A stretch of 8,469 bases of DNA from NCBI GenBank assembly GCA_018060635.1, contig JAGOVR010000060.1, positions 1-8,469 on the forward strand. Reading direction: 5' to 3'. The DNA comes from Bacteriovoracaceae bacterium (GTDB taxonomy: Bacteria; Bdellovibrionota; Bacteriovoracia; Bacteriovoracales; Bacteriovoracaceae). Below are positions 6,427 through 8,469 of the stretch, in pieces (position 1 is the first letter of the stretch; every line of letters starts with the position of its first letter). The notes beneath the pieces are model-generated. The model searched no databases. It had not been told where the DNA came from and worked only from the letters and a program-made list of their open reading frames with translations. The translations under genes and the position numbers were made by a program.

Positions 6427-7208
6427 AAAACTTCCTTATTACTTTTATTTTTTACGTCTTGAAGAAACGCATAAAAACTCTGAGAGGAATTTTTAATAGT
6501 TTTTTCTTTTTTCTTTTTCAAACTTTCTACTAAAAACTTTTTAAACATAAATTCTTGCTTTAAAACCGAAGAGGAATTCCCTAAATGAAAGGCAAAATCT
6601 AAATTATTTTTACTTTGCACTTGAATAAGGCTTAAGTAGGCATCTTCATCATATCCTGATCTTCGTAAAATATAATAACCCCACTTATCTAGCATTATTT
6701 TTTCCTCTAAAGGAATTAACGTTAAATCGATCATCTGTGAAGTTTGAATATACCCATGAGGAGCTATTATTTTTTTAGCATAAACATTTTTATCAATTTT
6801 AATAAACTCATAAGACAATATAGCGGCTAGCAGATGCTCTGTTTTAATATATTCAAATAGCTCTGTAGAAAGATAGATATTATTATTCGGTAGAGAAAAA
6901 TAAAAAGGCCTAGAATCTTTTAAAATAGTAATTTTGGGTTTAAAGCTATCTGAAAATAGATACTCATTATGACTTAAAATTTTTGTAGTAATCTTTTTAA
7001 GAAACTCTGAGCTCTCTAAATTTAATAAAACTTTTAAGGCGGCTATACTTTGATCATAACTACTACCGATAAAATTTAGGTGAGCAATATAATCTTTATC
7101 TGTATATTTTTTGTAACCGTTAAAATCTTTATCTCCAAAACTTACGTCTCTACTTGCAAAAGAGCAGCCTGTTAAGAAAATAAATGTTAAAAATAGACTA
7201 CGTATCAA
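6423..7208 (-). CDS. M48 metalloprotease-like lipoprotein lacking the zinc site (predicted pseudoprotease)
   Basis: The 261-residue protein begins with a short signal peptide and a good lipobox, FLTGCS, with Cys15 as the lipidated residue. Its middle follows the M48 (BepA/Oma1-like) pattern: FYFSLPNNNIYLSTELFEYIKTEHLLAAILSYEF (about 102-135) aligns with the family's 'N-x-F-x-LPGG-x-I-x-v-x-x-G-L ... DELAAVLAHEIGH'. KIMLDKWGYYILRRSGYDEDA (170-190) aligns with 'EADRLGLELLARAGYD'. The HExxH motif reads Y133-E134-F-I-K137, and the downstream Glu ligand is Met172. Both His and the third ligand are gone while Glu134 and Asp174 stay, so protease activity is not expected. A scaffold or chaperone role in the envelope is an inference. 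The start is TTG at 7208, directly after the TAA of the LysM gene in the same frame; no other start codon precedes the signal peptide. It overlaps the amgK-like start by 4 nt. The C-terminal part (about 214-261) is Lys-rich. Confidence 0.75.
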   Translation of the reverse strand: MIRSLFLTFIFLTGCSFASRDVSFGDKDFNGYKKYTDKDYIAHLNFIGSSYDQSIAALKVLLNLESSEFLKKITTKILSHNEYLFSDSFKPKITILKDSRPFYFSLPNNNIYLSTELFEYIKTEHLLAAILSYEFIKIDKNVYAKKIIAPHGYIQTSQMIDLTLIPLEEKIMLDKWGYYILRRSGYDEDAYLSLIQVQSKNNLDFAFHLGNSSSVLKQEFMFKKFLVESLKKKKEKTIKNSSQSFYAFLQDVKNKSNKEVL

Positions 7209-7850
7209 TTAATGAGAGGCAACGTTGTCTGGGATATAAAAAAGAGTGAAGCCTGCGTAAATCTTATTAGGATCACGAATAAGAGGACGATTATTATTCC
7301 ACAAATCACGCCAACGTTTTTTTGTTTGATAAACATCATGAGAAATCGTACCTAGAGTATCATGCCACTTAATCAAATAAGGATTGCCTTGAGGACTCCA
7401 AGAAAAACCACTTCCTGCTGTGTGATACGCTAATTGCATTCCTTCTCTTAAACTATGTCCATCCGGTAATTGATTAGTATTGAGAGCAGAAATCTCACGC
7501 CATTTAGTGTAATCTCCATATATTTTAAAAGCCACCATCATGAGCGTTTCATTTTTTTGAACTGTATAATAAGCTACACCATCTTGGCTTAAATTAGTTT
7601 TAGCTTCTTCAATAGCTGTTGTTTCTGTTGTTGTGGTTACTGTTTCTTGAGTAGACTCCAAAGGAAGAACTTCCTCTTCTGATTTTTTTATTTCTTCATC
7701 AGCGGAGGACTCTGCAAAAGCTCCTTCATCCATACTCATATCAGACTCTTCTGTTAACTCCACTGAAGGCTCTTTTTCTTCAATCTTTTTAGAAGAACAA
7801 GATATTCCTAAAAAAATAAGGTTAAAAACAACTAAAAAACGTAAAAGCAT
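7209..7850 (-). CDS. putative lipoprotein with two LysM domains
   Basis: Read from ATG at 7850, this gives 213 residues: MLLRFLVVFNLIFLGISCSSKK. This is a hydrophobic signal sequence with Cys18 as probable lipid site; the lipobox GISC is imperfect because position -3 is Gly. A long Glu/Ser/Thr-rich linker (about 19-92, including TVTTTTETTA) should span the periplasm. Two LysM domains follow: residues 94-142 (YYTVQKNETLMMVAFKIYGDYTKWREISALN ... REGMQLAY) and 158-207 (YLIKWHDTLGTISHDVYQTKKRWRDLWNNN ... IYAGFTLFYIP). LysM binds GlcNAc-containing glycan strands, so the protein probably anchors to peptidoglycan. The frame is open up to an ATG at 7907, but a strong ribosome site (GGAGAAGG, 7852-7859) sits before 7850 and gives a normal signal peptide, so I prefer the shorter form. 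It is the first gene of the operon; the M48-like lipoprotein begins at the next base. Confidence 0.85.
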   Translation of the reverse strand: MLLRFLVVFNLIFLGISCSSKKIEEKEPSVELTEESDMSMDEGAFAESSADEEIKKSEEEVLPLESTQETVTTTTETTAIEEAKTNLSQDGVAYYTVQKNETLMMVAFKIYGDYTKWREISALNTNQLPDGHSLREGMQLAYHTAGSGFSWSPQGNPYLIKWHDTLGTISHDVYQTKKRWRDLWNNNRPLIRDPNKIYAGFTLFYIPDNVASH

Positions 7851-7851
7851 A

Positions 7852-7859
7852 CCTTCTCC
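7852..7859 (-). promoter_or_regulatory. ribosome binding site deciding the LysM lipoprotein start
   Basis: The minus strand reads GGAGAAGG, with GGAG ending 5 nt before the ATG at 7850. Neither the ATG at 7907 nor the one at 7862 has a comparable site upstream. The choice removes 19 basic residues ahead of the signal sequence and makes a standard lipoprotein-type N-terminus. Confidence 0.7.
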
Positions 7860-7913
7860 CATTTTTATATAACTTTGTTTACGAATTCTTTTTAATAAGT
7901 CTATCATAAACCC

Positions 7914-8469
7914 ATGGAAAAAAAGAATTTTTTATTTTATATCGTACTATTTTTATTGGCTATTATGCTAAGTCCTCTCTATGCTCAAAATCCATCCTTA
8001 GTAGAAACTTTAAGCTCCACCAACCCAGCACCCCCTGTCATTACTACTGAAACAATTTCGCAAATATCCAAGGATGGAGATATTTTCATTATAACAGCTC
8101 AAAATGGTGGGTTTTATAAAGGGGATTTTATTACCCTCTTAAAAAATTCCAAAAAAGCCGCACGTGCCCTTGTAGCAAAAATAGAAGACGGTGTCGCTGG
8201 GATTAAAATTTTAAAAATACATTCTCTCGCAACTTGGAAAGAACTCCATGAAAACGGTGAAGTACAAGTTTTGAGAGGAGATGACACCTCGTATAGCACC
8301 AAGTCATCTACTGAAGAAGGAACCCCTGCAAAAGATCGCATCGAATCTGAAGATGACCTGTACTCCATAGAAAACGATAGTGATGATGCTGAGCTAGAAG
8401 GTCAAAGTAAGCGCGTTATAAAAACAGATAATATTATTGCTTTATCCTATGGAAGAGTTAGTGCTGATG
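7914..8469 (+). CDS. secreted protein of unknown function, C-terminus cut by the window edge
   Basis: An open frame of 185 codons from ATG at 7914 reaches the right edge without a stop. It starts with a signal peptide, MEKKNFLFYIVLFLLAIMLSPLYA, probably cut after Ala24 before Gln25; there is no lipobox. Residues about 46-120 (DGDIFIITAQNGGFYKGDFITLLKN ... ARALVAKIEDGVAGIKILKI ... GEVQVLRGDD) look like a small all-beta domain. Its 'G..i.i.....G...GD.i.l' pattern resembles SH3-like barrels such as the FlgT C-terminal type; this is only a resemblance. A very acidic Ser/Asp/Glu-rich linker follows (about 121-165), then a new stretch begins (SKRVIKTDNIIALSYGRVSADG), possibly a second domain or barrel. 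No ribosome site precedes the ATG; a -10-like TATCAT (7902-7907) lies 6 nt before it, so a leaderless transcript is conceivable. It is divergent from the LysM operon. Confidence 0.75.
   Translation, partial: MEKKNFLFYIVLFLLAIMLSPLYAQNPSLVETLSSTNPAPPVITTETISQISKDGDIFIITAQNGGFYKGDFITLLKNSKKAARALVAKIEDGVAGIKILKIHSLATWKELHENGEVQVLRGDDTSYSTKSSTEEGTPAKDRIESEDDLYSIENDSDDAELEGQSKRVIKTDNIIALSYGRVSAD

Noticed and set aside
8114..8368. Open frame of 84 codons on the minus strand
   Set aside because: It is antisense to the signal-peptide-bearing secreted protein that runs to the right edge; no ribosome site supports it.
1..8469. Mobile elements, CRISPR arrays, tRNA or rRNA genes
   Set aside because: No transposase or integrase motifs, spaced direct repeats, cloverleaf folds or rRNA-like stretches were seen on either strand.

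Overview
The window is an AT-rich bacterial chromosomal segment with densely packed genes. I see no RNA genes, insertion sequences, CRISPR arrays or phage genes. Two lipoprotein signal peptides, LysM domains and a muramyl-sugar salvage pair indicate a Gram-negative organism. The low GC content, many secreted or membrane hypotheticals and PilZ-like and CHASE2 modules would fit a low-GC member of the Bdellovibrionota (Bdellovibrio/Bacteriovorax-like). That placement is an inference from gene content and style; no marker gene settles it.

Left part (1-2067, minus strand): a two-gene unit. A 184-residue three-helix membrane protein with a GTG start overlaps by 7 nt the start of a CHASE2-domain sensor histidine kinase. 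The kinase runs off the left edge after its HisKA domain. A 286-bp divergent intergenic region follows, with one plausible sigma70-type promoter facing right.

Centre (2354-3669): a plus-strand AP-endonuclease-family TIM-barrel protein, closest by motif to the archaeal-type endonuclease IV subgroup. It converges, 2 bp apart, on a minus-strand orphan gene. A 10-bp hairpin lies in the last codons of the orphan gene.

Right part (3771-7850, minus strand): a tight five-gene operon. In transcription order it encodes a double-LysM putative lipoprotein, an M48-metalloprotease-like lipoprotein whose zinc-binding residues all appear replaced, an AmgK-like sugar kinase, a MurU-like nucleotidyltransferase with an extra C-terminal segment, and a four-helix membrane protein with a degenerate PilZ-like tail. 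Junctions are 0, -4, -11 and +15 nt. In Pseudomonas, AmgK and MurU convert MurNAc to UDP-MurNAc. Here that cytoplasmic step is co-transcribed with envelope proteins that should bind peptidoglycan, suggesting an envelope/peptidoglycan-recycling operon. A secreted protein of unknown function (7914 onward, plus strand) is divergent from this operon and runs off the right edge.

The observations most worth following are the zinc-less M48-like lipoprotein next to a LysM protein and the AmgK/MurU pair, the Glu-to-Asn change at a predicted metal-ligand position of the endonuclease IV-like protein, and the translationally coupled membrane protein and CHASE2 kinase.
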